Source: a virus
Reading direction: 5' to 3' (one strand)
Length of the DNA: 47,358 bases
Virus record (IMG/VR): IMGVR_UViG_3300021437_000030
Coordinates: 1 to 47,358 of that record
Of this stretch, positions 13,796 through 22,351 are shown in pieces. The position numbers and the translations under genes were made by a program. Within the stretch, counting starts at the first letter, position 1, and each line of letters starts with the position of its first letter. The notes below the pieces were generated by a model. That model made no database searches and was not told the origin of the DNA. It worked only from the letters and a program-made list of their open reading frames with translations.

Positions 13796-14122
13796 ATGAA
13801 TTTCGCTGGCTGGCTCAAACTCGTGGAACAGATCGCTCCCATCGCATTGTCCGTGACGCCGCTCGCTCCTATTGCCCCCTTTATTGCTCTGGGCATCAAG
13901 ACTGCTGAACAGATTCCTGGAGCCTCCGGAGCGGATAAACTGGCCCTGGCGACGACCATTGCGCAATCAGGGGTTGCCGCAATCAACGCCCAGGCAGGGC
14001 ACCAGGAAATCGATCCCATGCTGGTCAATCAGGCCATCGCGCAGGGGATTGGAACAGTCGTCGCCGTGGTCAACACGGTCCACGCAGCCCAGGCGGAAGA
14101 TGCGGCGGAAGTCCCCAAGTAA
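13796..14122 (+). CDS. hydrophobic small phage protein
   Basis: 108 aa. N-terminal amphipathic region (FAGWLKLVEQIAPIALSVTP), then Ala-rich helices with GASGADKLALATTIAQSGV and a QAGHQEIDP segment. This pattern recurs near packaging genes in environmental phages, without a known role. Not clearly membrane spanning. Starts one base after the previous stop. Confidence 0.65.
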   Translation: MNFAGWLKLVEQIAPIALSVTPLAPIAPFIALGIKTAEQIPGASGADKLALATTIAQSGVAAINAQAGHQEIDPMLVNQAIAQGIGTVVAVVNTVHAAQAEDAAEVPK

Positions 14123-14128
14123 TCATGT

Positions 14129-14350
14129 GTGGTCCTTGTTCAATCGCGGGTGTTCCATCGGACGATTGACGGCATTCCGACCGCGGATGAAGTCAACACC
14201 CTCATTGATGGTGTGCAATCACAGGCCAATGTGTTCATGGCGACCCTCGCACCCGATCATGTTCTCGATTATCACTCGCACTTCGCGCAGGCGGGCAAGT
14301 ACGGCCCTCTGACGCATTATCAGATTACGATTGTGTACCTGACCTCGTAG
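14129..14350 (+). CDS. hypothetical 73-aa protein
   Basis: GTG 14129. Contains RTIDGIPTADEVNTLIDG and a His-rich stretch (DHVLDYHSHFAQ), ending in beta-like TIVYLTS. Compact operon spacing supports it; function unknown. Confidence 0.6.
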   Translation: MVLVQSRVFHRTIDGIPTADEVNTLIDGVQSQANVFMATLAPDHVLDYHSHFAQAGKYGPLTHYQITIVYLTS

Positions 14351-14357
14351 GTGATCC

Positions 14358-14738
14358 ATGAGTTTACTAACAGCCTCCGTTCGTGAATTAACTGATGCGC
14401 GTGCCCTCGATGTCTCCGTGGTGGATGGGAATGGGGATCAACTCACTGGGTTTGATGCCTCCCGCCCAGCGACAGCCACACTGACATCTATCGCGTCCAG
14501 CATCACGTCTGTGACCATTCTTGCGTCCAATCCCGCACGCCGAAAATTTCTGATCGTGAACGAATCCACGCGGGTGCTCAAGCTCGCATTTGCGGCCACG
14601 GCCACGGCCACCGCGTACTCCATCTTGCTTGCAGCCAACAGCTTTTATGAATCCGAACTGGGGGGCTATACCGGGATCATTACCGGTCTCTGGGCGGCAG
14701 TCAACGGGAACGCGCGGGTCACGGAAATTACCACCTAA
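14358..14738 (+). CDS. small beta-rich virion-type protein
   Basis: 126 aa. Repeated Ser/Thr/Ala beta pattern (PATATLTSIASSITSVTILA, later FYESELGGYTGIITGLWAA) that resembles small structural or decoration-like phage proteins. It sits upstream of the large terminase. The role in the particle is inference. Confidence 0.6.
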   Translation: MSLLTASVRELTDARALDVSVVDGNGDQLTGFDASRPATATLTSIASSITSVTILASNPARRKFLIVNESTRVLKLAFAATATATAYSILLAANSFYESELGGYTGIITGLWAAVNGNARVTEITT

Positions 14739-14742
14739 TGGC

Positions 14743-14952
14743 ATGGGGAGTGTCCTCGTTGAGGAACATCGTCCCTCACGGGAGCCGGTCAAGACGCATG
14801 TGGATAGCCACGGGTGTGCTTGGGCCATCCACATCAAAGGGGAAGGATACCTCGTCATGCGCGTCCGGCGCAGTGCCACCCAGTTGAGTGAAGGGGTGGC
14901 CTGGTTCGATGAGGGGACGGTTCAACGCGCTGCGGACATTGAGGAAGCGTAA
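14743..14952 (+). CDS. hypothetical 69-aa protein
   Basis: ATG 14743 (MGSVLVEEHRPSREPVKTH). Contains GCAWAIHIKGEGYLVMRVRR, an alpha/beta pattern. The stop overlaps the next ATG (TAATG), indicating coupling. No family recognised. Confidence 0.55.
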   Translation: MGSVLVEEHRPSREPVKTHVDSHGCAWAIHIKGEGYLVMRVRRSATQLSEGVAWFDEGTVQRAADIEEA

Positions 14953-15101
14953 TGCCTATCAGCAAGTACTTCAAAGGGTCCGGGACGAAGGTCATGGCGT
15001 CCATGCAGAAGCAGTATGGGGCCAAGAAGGGGGCGCAGGTATTCTATGCGACCGCCAACAAGCAGGGTGCCACACCATCGATTGAGGGGTTGAAGAAGTA
15101 A
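14952..15101 (+). CDS. 49-aa conserved small phage protein
   Basis: ATG 14952 shares its A with the upstream stop. Sequence starts MPISKYFKGSGTKVMASMQK and contains VFYATANKQG. Basic, probably helical, and resembles a small protein common in phage head operons. No defined function is known to me. Confidence 0.65.
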   Translation: MPISKYFKGSGTKVMASMQKQYGAKKGAQVFYATANKQGATPSIEGLKK

Positions 15102-15102
15102 T

Positions 15103-15405
15103 ATGGTGGTCAGCTTCGGCCACGCTCGGGCAAAACCTCCTCAGGTTGATCGCGTGTGGGATGTGCGGGATCTCTCCCACAACTTCACAGATCCCGCCGT
15201 CAAGGCCCGGATTGATTTCATCACTCGTATGTGCCTTGAAACTCCAGGAGACATTGCCATTGGGTGTCAGTGGGGTCAGCACCGCGCTCCCTACATCGCC
15301 GAGGAAGTGGCGCGGCGACTCAAAACAAGTGTGAGACACCGGGATCGCGTCCCTGGAATTGCGAGGGCCAGCCGTGTCCTGACAAAGGTTCTGGCCAAGT
15401 TGTGA
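15103..15405 (+). CDS. RapZ C-terminal-domain-like protein
   Basis: 100 aa. VSFGHARAKPPQ, VWDVRDLSHNF and GDIAIGCQWGQHRAPYIAEE correspond to the three conserved blocks of the RapZ C-terminal domain (VxDxRxLxNP and GCTGGxHRS type). Here QWGQHRAP replaces the usual TGGxHRSV. In RapZ this domain binds RNA and metabolites; stand-alone phage versions are known as hypothetical or RNase-adapter-like proteins. The stop overlaps the terminase start (GTGA), tying it to packaging gene expression. Confidence 0.6.
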   Translation: MVVSFGHARAKPPQVDRVWDVRDLSHNFTDPAVKARIDFITRMCLETPGDIAIGCQWGQHRAPYIAEEVARRLKTSVRHRDRVPGIARASRVLTKVLAKL

Positions 15406-16958
15406 GTAAACGCCTTCCGCCGTCTGTGGGACAGGATCTCAAAAAGCCTCTCCTGTACAACCCCTATCAGATCGAATTTCAAAAAGCGCGTCGGTTGCGT
15501 TGGTGTTATGCCTGTCAGCATGTAGGCAGTACCAATCCATCAAATGGCGGCATCTTCACCTGCGACCACTGTCACACTATCTATCATGACACGATTTCCG
15601 CCCCTCGATACTACCGCTGGCTGGGAGTGTTCAGTGGACGGCGCGGCGGCAAGTCGCTCATCGGCGCACACGCGGCTCGGGAGGAAATGCAGGTACCCAA
15701 TACCCTCGGATGGGTCTGTGGGCCGACCTTCAAGATTCTCCACGATGCGACCACTCCCACCCTCCTCAAACTCATTCCCCCGGACTGGGTGGATGATTGG
15801 TCTGAAGAACACATGGAGTTGCGCCTGACGAACGGGTCGGTGGTGCAGTTCAGGTCACTGGATGACCCTGATCGCGCTAGAGGCCAGGGGGTCCATTGGG
15901 CGTGGTTCGACGAGGCCGCATTTATCCCCGAGCAGGCGTGGAACATCTTTCGCCCCTCCCTCTCAGAGCACCGGGGCGGAGCCTTCTTCACGTCCTCGGT
16001 GAACTCCTTTGATTGGACCTACGATCGCATCGAAGTCCCCGCATTGGTGACACACAAGCCGGGATTCTGGGCCTGTAAGTACAAGACCTCCGAGAACCCA
16101 CTCATTCCACGCGAGGAAATCGAGGAAGCCCGCGCGACGATGCCGGAATGGATGTTCAAACAGGAGTATGAGGCAGAGCGACTGACGGCAAGCGGAGCCG
16201 TGTACGGAGGCGCGATTGATTCACAGATTCTTGCGGATGATCAGGCCATCCGCACACTCATCCCCGAATGGCCCGCGATCAGTCCTGATCGTTTGTGCGT
16301 GGTGGGGTTGGATTCCGGTGCTGACCATCCATTTGGTGCGGTGCTGCTCGTGGCCACCGAGAAGGGACTGATTATCGTCGCTGAGTATCTCGAACGTATG
16401 GCCTCATACACCACCCACATTGCGGCCATCAAACGCACCATGACGCGCATGGGCAGTCTCAGTCCCCGCTGGGCTGCGAACCGCAACGAAGCACAACTCC
16501 GGGTGGAGTTTTATCAGCACGGGCTGAGCGTGTGGCCTGCGGAGAACAACCAGGAAGCGGGCATTCAGCGAGTCCATGCGTGGCTGGCTCCTCACCAACT
16601 CTGGTTTGCCTACACCTGTCCGAAAACCATCGAGCAAATGCGGCGCTACCGCTACGCCGACCCTCCACCAAACGGCGAGAAGCGCACGAAGGAGCTGGTC
16701 TACAAGAAAGATGACGAACTTCCCGATGCCGTGCGATATGCGTTGATGACCTGGCCCACGCTCCCAAGCCCACCACTGGCAGACAAAGGACGAGACTGGA
16801 CACAGGTACCCGAGAAGGTCCGCATGGACATCGAACGGATGCAGAGGTACGGCAAGGACGAACGCGATCTGACTCCGGTGGATGAAGGATACCCCTTGGG
16901 CAATTTCCACGATACCGTCGTGGAGGAGTTTAGCCCCTTTGGAGGACAGTTTTGGTAA
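15402..16958 (+). CDS. terL: terminase large subunit with zinc-ribbon insert
   Basis: 518 aa from GTG 15402 (GTGA overlap). N-terminal C-x2-C...C-x2-C pair (CYACQH, CDHCH) at about 33-60 precedes the ATPase Walker A FSGRRGGKSL and Walker B WAWFDEAAF. The nuclease domain shows VVGLDSGADHPFG (first catalytic Asp) and DELPDAVRYAL near the C terminus (last acidic pair). It packages DNA into proheads using ATP and cuts the concatemer. The zinc-ribbon-like segment before the ATPase is not part of the canonical fold. Confidence 0.9.
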   Translation: MSKRLPPSVGQDLKKPLLYNPYQIEFQKARRLRWCYACQHVGSTNPSNGGIFTCDHCHTIYHDTISAPRYYRWLGVFSGRRGGKSLIGAHAAREEMQVPNTLGWVCGPTFKILHDATTPTLLKLIPPDWVDDWSEEHMELRLTNGSVVQFRSLDDPDRARGQGVHWAWFDEAAFIPEQAWNIFRPSLSEHRGGAFFTSSVNSFDWTYDRIEVPALVTHKPGFWACKYKTSENPLIPREEIEEARATMPEWMFKQEYEAERLTASGAVYGGAIDSQILADDQAIRTLIPEWPAISPDRLCVVGLDSGADHPFGAVLLVATEKGLIIVAEYLERMASYTTHIAAIKRTMTRMGSLSPRWAANRNEAQLRVEFYQHGLSVWPAENNQEAGIQRVHAWLAPHQLWFAYTCPKTIEQMRRYRYADPPPNGEKRTKELVYKKDDELPDAVRYALMTWPTLPSPPLADKGRDWTQVPEKVRMDIERMQRYGKDERDLTPVDEGYPLGNFHDTVVEEFSPFGGQFW

Positions 16959-16980
16959 TTCGTCCACTTTCGAGTACAAT
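16952..16980 (+). promoter_or_regulatory. candidate promoter for portal genes
   Basis: TTGGTA (16952-16957), 17 bases, TACAAT (16975-16980), followed by TAGGAGG before the ATG at 17006. The -35 overlaps the terminase stop. Confidence 0.5.
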
Positions 16981-17005
16981 AGCTAAGCGGTAGGAGGCTC
17001 TCTCT

Positions 17006-17338
17006 ATGTTTGTCGCCCGTCGGCGGTACATCAACGCCCTCAGCCAGCTTCGTGAGCAACGGTCTCTGCGAGAAGCTGCGGAGCGTCAGAATAAAGTCCT
17101 CGAAGTCAACCTTGACTGGCTGCGCGCCCAGTACAACCAGGCCCAGATTGAGCGATCGGCGTTGTTTCAGCGCGTCACAGGGCTCAGTCTTCCCACCATG
17201 GCCATTGAGCGGGCCAAGCGGGGAGACATGACACCCGATTTTGGGGCCATGCCGTCGTTTGAAGATGCAGGGGATGAGGAAGCGGGTCGTTTGGGCATCC
17301 GACATGCGGAAGATGGCACACTTCAGTACACCAAGTAG
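17006..17338 (+). CDS. coiled-coil protein upstream of portal
   Basis: 110 aa, start supported by TAGGAGG. Residues ~5-50 are a charged helix with heptad pattern (LREQRSLREAAERQNKVLEV), the rest acidic (DAGDEEAGRLGIRHAEDG). Position directly before the portal suggests a head-assembly accessory. No family recognised. Confidence 0.65.
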   Translation: MFVARRRYINALSQLREQRSLREAAERQNKVLEVNLDWLRAQYNQAQIERSALFQRVTGLSLPTMAIERAKRGDMTPDFGAMPSFEDAGDEEAGRLGIRHAEDGTLQYTK

Positions 17339-17345
17339 GATATGA

Positions 17346-19682
17346 ATGGCTGAATCCTCACCTGCCGACCGCGCTAACTCTCCCACCACCTCCCCAGACG
17401 CGGTTCCCCAATCTCCTCCCACATCCAGCATCGGCAAGTCCGATTCCGAGCTGCATGACCTGTTCATCAGACTGCGCCGGGAGTCGTTTGACCAACGATG
17501 GATTTTTGAACGGCAGTGGTTGCGAAACATCTACTACGTGTTGGGCCGTCAGTGGATCTTTTACAACACAAAAAGAGGGGAATGGCAGGACAAGCGGCTG
17601 GCCAAGTGGATTCCCCGGCCCGTCACCAACAAAGCCAAGGAAATTGTCCAAACCATCCGCGCCATGTTCACCTCTGTCAAAATCGGGGTGAATGCGCGAC
17701 CAAATGGGGAGGATCCCGCCAGTGTCGTGACGGCCAGCGTGGCGGATGACCTCGCCCCCATCCTCCATGAGGAGCACGCGATGAACACCGTGCTCAATGA
17801 GATGGATTATTGGTTGATCGTCACTGGGAACAGCTTCCTGTACACCTACTGGGACCGCGATCCCAAGTACGGCGTGCTTCAGGTCCAGTTTGAAATCTGC
17901 AATAAGTGTGGAGCCGTCAGTTCCAGTGACGACATCCTCAGCGCTGGCCAGCGATGTCCTGAGTGTGGACAACAGGACTTCCGGCCGGCGATTGACCCCA
18001 CAACGAATCTCCCTCGGATCGAAACGTCGCCGCTCGGGCGGGGGGTCACCCAGGCACTGTCCCCACTGGAGCTGGCCTTCCCCACGTCCATCCCCCGATG
18101 GGAAGATGTTCCCTACGTGATCCGCCTCCGATGGCGGGACAAGCTGTACTACGAGAATCACGCAGAACTCAAGGCACTCGTCCCGAAGATTCGCTGGGTG
18201 AAGGCACCAGCCGATCGTTCACTCCAAATCTTCCGCTCGCTCCCGCTGCAAAATGATCTCGGTACCGCACCACTGACATGGGGAGCCGGGCCACAGTCCA
18301 CCGAAGCTGAGGGCATTGCGGAGTACGAACTGTGGATGAAACCGAACAACGACTTTCCGGAGGGCCTGGTCGTGCGCTTCGTGGGGGATGACGACCCTCA
18401 GGTGCTCCACATCGAGAGTGAAAACCTCCCAGGGCCGCTCCCCTACCACCACGCAAACGGTCACCCGCTGTTTCCCTTTGCTCATGCCGCGTATGAGCAC
18501 GTGGGGGGCAGGATTCTCGGCAGTGGCGCCCTCGATCCGGTCATCCAGAAGTTTGACCAGGTCAACCAGCTGGACAGTCTCATCCAGATGATCATCCAGC
18601 GCATGGCCAATCCAGTCTGGCTGGAACCCAAGGGTGCGGAAGTGGAGAAGTTCACTGGGGAGCCTGGGTTGGTCGTAAAGTGGAATCCTCTTGTAGCTGG
18701 GGGAAATGCGAAGCCCGAGCGGATACCCGGTGAAGAAGTGAATCAATCGCTGTTTGCGATTCGCGAACAGTACTTGAAAGACATCGAAGAAGCGACTGGC
18801 ACGTATGACATCCTAAAAGGTGCGCGTCCGACCGGGGTGGAAGCCTTCTCAGCATTACAACTGCTCGTTGAGCGTGGGCAATCGCGGTTTGCCAATGCGT
18901 TTCAAGCCCGTGGGGATGCGTATCGTTCATGGTTTGCCTCGGCGCTCGAATTGGAGCGCGAATTTGGCCCGGATACTCGAACCAAGGCCGTGCTTAGTCC
19001 CACGCGCCAGTACGCCTTCGAAACCTTCAAGAATGCGGACCTCAGTGGCAGCGTGACTATCATTGTTGAGGATGGGACGAATACTCCTAAGACTTCCCTC
19101 GGGGAACGTGCGGCCATCGAGCATCTGAATCAACTCGGGATGGTGAATCCGCAAGACCCGGATCAGCGGTACGCCATCTATCAGAAGTTTGGACAATCGC
19201 GGCTGGCTCCGGGCATGGATGTTCAGGTACAAGGGGCGCTCCAGAAGCAGGAAGCTTTTGAGAAATGGGTGACCAACGGGGGTCCGGCACAAACGCCTGA
19301 TCCAACTCATCCCACCTATCCTTTGCGATGGCTTCCCTGGTATGACCCCCAGATCCACCGGCAGGAATTTCTGAAGTGGGCGAACTCGGATCGGGTGCGC
19401 CAACTGTTACAGATGCAACCCTCGTTGGAAGGATTGCTGACGGCACACTTGCAATTGATCGATGTGGCGATTCAGGAGAAGCAGATGGGACAACTCGATC
19501 CCACTGGGCTTCCAGTTGCTCCATCGTCTGGAACAGCACGTCCCGGTCGTGCTCCAACACCCATACCCGGCGTTCCAGGTCAGGGAGCGGGTCGGGCGTT
19601 GGCGAACTCAAACCAGAACTCGGGGGCGCTGGCGGCGCTACCGGGAGGTCCGGCCATGCAAGGACCGCAGGCCCCACAGTGA
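17346..19682 (+). CDS. portal protein with zinc-ribbon insert
   Basis: 778 aa. Pro/Ser-rich N terminus; then conserved-looking portal segments such as RWIFERQWLRNIYYVLGRQW, VTNKAKEIVQTIRAMF, a long loop, FDQVNQLDSLIQMIIQRMAN and the helical ARP-TGVEAFSALQLL region. CNKCG and CPECG around residues 180-215 form a probable zinc ribbon inserted in the wing. The portal is the dodecameric DNA gate of the head. Its large size fits podoviral portals. The Gly/Pro/Gln-rich C terminus (residues ~730-778) overlaps an antisense frame described below. Confidence 0.9.
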   Translation: MAESSPADRANSPTTSPDAVPQSPPTSSIGKSDSELHDLFIRLRRESFDQRWIFERQWLRNIYYVLGRQWIFYNTKRGEWQDKRLAKWIPRPVTNKAKEIVQTIRAMFTSVKIGVNARPNGEDPASVVTASVADDLAPILHEEHAMNTVLNEMDYWLIVTGNSFLYTYWDRDPKYGVLQVQFEICNKCGAVSSSDDILSAGQRCPECGQQDFRPAIDPTTNLPRIETSPLGRGVTQALSPLELAFPTSIPRWEDVPYVIRLRWRDKLYYENHAELKALVPKIRWVKAPADRSLQIFRSLPLQNDLGTAPLTWGAGPQSTEAEGIAEYELWMKPNNDFPEGLVVRFVGDDDPQVLHIESENLPGPLPYHHANGHPLFPFAHAAYEHVGGRILGSGALDPVIQKFDQVNQLDSLIQMIIQRMANPVWLEPKGAEVEKFTGEPGLVVKWNPLVAGGNAKPERIPGEEVNQSLFAIREQYLKDIEEATGTYDILKGARPTGVEAFSALQLLVERGQSRFANAFQARGDAYRSWFASALELEREFGPDTRTKAVLSPTRQYAFETFKNADLSGSVTIIVEDGTNTPKTSLGERAAIEHLNQLGMVNPQDPDQRYAIYQKFGQSRLAPGMDVQVQGALQKQEAFEKWVTNGGPAQTPDPTHPTYPLRWLPWYDPQIHRQEFLKWANSDRVRQLLQMQPSLEGLLTAHLQLIDVAIQEKQMGQLDPTGLPVAPSSGTARPGRAPTPIPGVPGQGAGRALANSNQNSGALAALPGGPAMQGPQAPQ

Positions 19683-19851
19683 TCGCTCCGTCCTCAAGGG
19701 CACCCAGCACCCCAAGCGCGGCATGGAAGGCCTTGGTGAGATTTTCCTGATGGACCACTGTAATACGTCCGGCGGTCACCGATACCGTACTGAGCACCTT
19801 ATCCACAGCCGCACACAGGGTCTTTAACGCATTGATTTCAATACTGGACAT
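19087..19851 (-). CDS. possible antisense gene overlapping portal 3' end
   Basis: 254 codons from ATG 19851 with GGGAG six bases upstream. The first ~55 residues lie outside the portal gene. The N-terminal ~125 residues look protein-like: helical start, Pro-rich linker (PVAPPAPPSSG), then a heptad-patterned helix (DLERRVWVLEHDRDVLFQ). The rest lies fully antisense to the portal, is Pro/Ser/Arg-rich and may be incidental. If real, it is the only leftward gene between 13.1 and 39.6 kb. A truncated product cannot be judged by eye. Confidence 0.35.
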   Translation of the reverse strand: MSSIEINALKTLCAAVDKVLSTVSVTAGRITVVHQENLTKAFHAALGVLGALEDGAITVGPAVLAWPDLPVAPPAPPSSGLSSPTPDPLPDLERRVWVLEHDRDVLFQTMEQLEAQWDRVVPSASPESPHRSIASVPSAILPTRVASVTVGAPDPSSPTSEIPAGGSGGHTREAIAKDRWDELDQAFVPDPRWSPISQKLPASGAPLVPEHPCPEPAAIVQTSDRWRTADPGLADSPSRVDSDARWPHVPRGKS

Positions 19852-19975
19852 TCCAATCTCCCTAGACTACTCGTCGCCGCGTATGGCAATCACGACAGAT
19901 ATCATACCTGGCATTGAGGTCGAGTTGCCAACAATGCCACCCCACCCAACAACGACACACCATCCACCAGCGCAC

Positions 19976-20004
19976 TTGACCCCCTGTCCTCATTCGGTTA
20001 CACT
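19976..20004 (+). promoter_or_regulatory. sigma70-like promoter for scaffold and capsid genes
   Basis: TTGACC (19976-19981), 17-base spacer, TACACT (19999-20004), about 60 bases before the scaffold ATG in the largest gap of the head operon. A dedicated promoter would fit the high demand for capsid protein. Confidence 0.6.
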
Positions 20005-20065
20005 ATCCGTGTGCCATTTTGGTACACATCCGCAGACCTACCTGCGACACCACTAGGACGTGCCC

Positions 20066-20911
20066 ATGCCTGACACTGCCGTCATCGCTGAATCTCCTGC
20101 CGGGACTCCTGCAACATCCGAGCCAGCGCAAGGGTCAGCCCCCCAGTCTGCACCTTCCAGTACCAGTACCTCCGCTGCACCCGCCAGCGCACCAACCGGG
20201 CAGTACACGTACAAGGAAGATCGCACCAACTGGGTTCCTCCGCATCGGCTGCGGGAGGAAACTCAAAAACGCCAATCGCAGGATCAGGAACTTGCCTCCC
20301 TTCGTGCTCAGGTCCAACAGGAGCAACAGCGCGTTCGCGTGCTGGCCGGAGTCGAGACGCCTGACAAATCTGCCGCCGACCAGCAACAGATCCTTGAAGC
20401 CCTTGTCAAAGTCGCCCCTCAGCTTTCCCCGCTGCTCCGCCTCTCTCCTGATCAGGTGGAGGAATTTTTTGGCTCCATCGACAACGCCAAGCAGACCAAT
20501 CAGCACGTCTGGACCAACTACGGCAACCAGACGCTCAGCAACATTTGGACCAAGCTTGGGGAAGTCAGTGGAGGTGCGTTGACAACTGACGAACAGGAAC
20601 AGGTCCGCGAGGACTTCATCCAGTACCTAAGTGCCAGCGACCAGCGCCGGGAACGGTATGAGGGAGGCGACCCCAAGGTGATTGAGGAATTTGTCAGCCG
20701 GATGTCTCGGTGGGTGGATCGCGGGCGGCGTCTGAGCACGTCCACCACAGCACAGCGGGTGACGAGGCCAATTCCCTCGGGCCGGGGCGGAACCGCTCCG
20801 GTCACCACCACCCAACGTGCCAAGATCAAACCCGGCGATTTCGATGCTCTGCTGGATCAAGCCACCGGCTATCTCCAAGAGCGCGGGATCGGCCTCTCCA
20901 ACGATAGGTAA
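20066..20911 (+). CDS. scaffold-like head protein
   Basis: 281 aa from ATG 20066, preceded by AGGACG. Low-complexity Ser/Ala/Pro N terminus (residues 1-45), then a basic segment (VPPHRLREETQKRQS) leading to a coiled coil (ELASLRAQVQQEQQRVRVLA), helical middle and basic tail (ITRP, RAKIKPGDFDALLDQ). Position between portal and capsid genes with this composition is typical for scaffold proteins that template prohead assembly. Assignment from position and composition. Confidence 0.7.
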   Translation: MPDTAVIAESPAGTPATSEPAQGSAPQSAPSSTSTSAAPASAPTGQYTYKEDRTNWVPPHRLREETQKRQSQDQELASLRAQVQQEQQRVRVLAGVETPDKSAADQQQILEALVKVAPQLSPLLRLSPDQVEEFFGSIDNAKQTNQHVWTNYGNQTLSNIWTKLGEVSGGALTTDEQEQVREDFIQYLSASDQRRERYEGGDPKVIEEFVSRMSRWVDRGRRLSTSTTAQRVTRPIPSGRGGTAPVTTTQRAKIKPGDFDALLDQATGYLQERGIGLSNDR

Positions 20912-20914
20912 TCC

Positions 20915-22279
20915 ATGTTCGGACCTTCACTCTACCAATTCAACCTCCGTGCCCAGATTCTTTCTGGCGCCGAGGGGGTCCTGTTGGTCGGCGCGGACAC
21001 GACGGTCCTCGACGGCCTCCTCAAGGATGTCTTTGAGGATTTCATCGCGGAAGCGGTGAACAACAAGTTCCCTCTCAAGGATGTGTTCAAGACGGAAAAA
21101 GTGCCGTGGGCGGGGGGTCGTGAGACCATCCACGCTGCGCACGTTGGCCGTTCAAACTCTGCCATGGCCTCTGGCGAAGACGGTGCGTTTGCCGTAGCCG
21201 GAGCCCAGAAGCATGTCCAGCTCCGCATTGATCAGCGCAAAATGATGGGCCGGGTCCGTATGACCTGGGAAGCGATGGAGGACACGACTCGTAGTGAGGC
21301 GGCCTTCCGCTCCGGCAAGAAAGACGAGATGACCCGCCTGATCGACGACTTCGCCAAGCGTGAGGAATTTTACCTCGCGACGGACGGTCGGGCGATCTTC
21401 GGCATTGTGTCGGCTGGTGGCACCACGACCACGGTGTCGATGCAGAATCCCGGCAATATCACCAACACGTCGTTCGGCAACCGCTTTGTGCTCTCAGGCA
21501 TGGTCCTCGCGGGAATCAATCCCGCAACGGGTGCGGTACGTACAGGCACACCGGCCGTGACTGCGACCAGTTCAGCGGGTACCACCATTACGGTCGATGT
21601 GGCGCCCACTTGGTCCACAAACGATTACGTGGTCCAGGCCGCGAACACATCAGTGACTGATGTCCTCGACACGTCGTATGAAAAGGCGTTTTGGGGCATT
21701 TGTGCATTGGTGGATGATGGCACGTTCCGCGACAACTACTTCGGGGTGTCGCGCGCCAGCTATCCCAACTACAAGTCCTATGTGAGTGCGGCCACTGGGG
21801 CGCTCTCGCTGGACCTGATGCAGCGCGTGGCGGATATCGTCGATCAGAAGTTGAATGGCAAAATCGACCTGATCGTCTGCCATCACAGCACGCGACGGCT
21901 GTACATCCAGTTGCTGGAAGCGGATCGCCGCTACATGGGCGCTGCGCTCCTCAAACCAGATGGGGCCACGGCGGCATTCAAGCAGGGTGATCTCACGGTC
22001 GGGGAAGTCCCGATCAAGGCCATCCGCACCGTCGGTCTTGACCAGATGTTCTTCCTCGACACCGGCAACTCTGGGTTTGTACAGTACGTCAGCGAGCCCG
22101 GCAAGTGGGTGGATGAGGACAACCGCATTCTCGTGCGTGATGGGGTGGGCAGTTCGGCCCGCCACGCGTTCGAGGCGTGGTATTTTGTGAGGAAGCAGTA
22201 CTACTGCCGGTACCCGGCGTACAACGCCAGACTCGACGGGATCACTGGACAGACGTTGGTTGTTGTCAGAGACGAGTAA
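20915..22279 (+). CDS. major capsid protein, HK97-fold type
   Basis: 454 aa. VPWAGGRETIHAAHVGRSNS and QRKMMGRVRMTWEAMEDT resemble the N-arm and P-domain start of HK97-like capsid proteins. A Thr/Ala/Gly-rich segment (about 170-240) is a likely inserted surface domain, followed by DLMQRVADIVDQKLNGKIDL, LEADRRYMGAALLKPDG and VPIKAIRTVGLDQMFFLDT typical of the A domain. Located after scaffold and portal. A strong stem-loop follows the stop. Confidence 0.85.
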   Translation: MFGPSLYQFNLRAQILSGAEGVLLVGADTTVLDGLLKDVFEDFIAEAVNNKFPLKDVFKTEKVPWAGGRETIHAAHVGRSNSAMASGEDGAFAVAGAQKHVQLRIDQRKMMGRVRMTWEAMEDTTRSEAAFRSGKKDEMTRLIDDFAKREEFYLATDGRAIFGIVSAGGTTTTVSMQNPGNITNTSFGNRFVLSGMVLAGINPATGAVRTGTPAVTATSSAGTTITVDVAPTWSTNDYVVQAANTSVTDVLDTSYEKAFWGICALVDDGTFRDNYFGVSRASYPNYKSYVSAATGALSLDLMQRVADIVDQKLNGKIDLIVCHHSTRRLYIQLLEADRRYMGAALLKPDGATAAFKQGDLTVGEVPIKAIRTVGLDQMFFLDTGNSGFVQYVSEPGKWVDEDNRILVRDGVGSSARHAFEAWYFVRKQYYCRYPAYNARLDGITGQTLVVVRDE

Positions 22280-22293
22280 TTCCAAGTCCTGGG

Positions 22294-22320
22294 GGTCGGT
22301 GGCCAGTACCCACCGACCCT
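22294..22320 (+). terminator. strong stem-loop after capsid gene
   Basis: GGGTCGGTGG and CCACCGACCC pair perfectly (10 bp) around CCAGTAC. Only a weak T stretch follows (TTTT ten bases on), so partial termination or 3' end protection of capsid mRNA is more likely than full termination. Confidence 0.5.
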
Positions 22321-22351
22321 TGGGCAAGTTTTCGGGGGGTACAGTACTTTT

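Noticed and set aside
13117-14028. 303-codon leftward frame over the small terminase-like gene
   Set aside because: Runs against the coupled packaging operon, has no ribosome binding site, and its composition is shadow-like.
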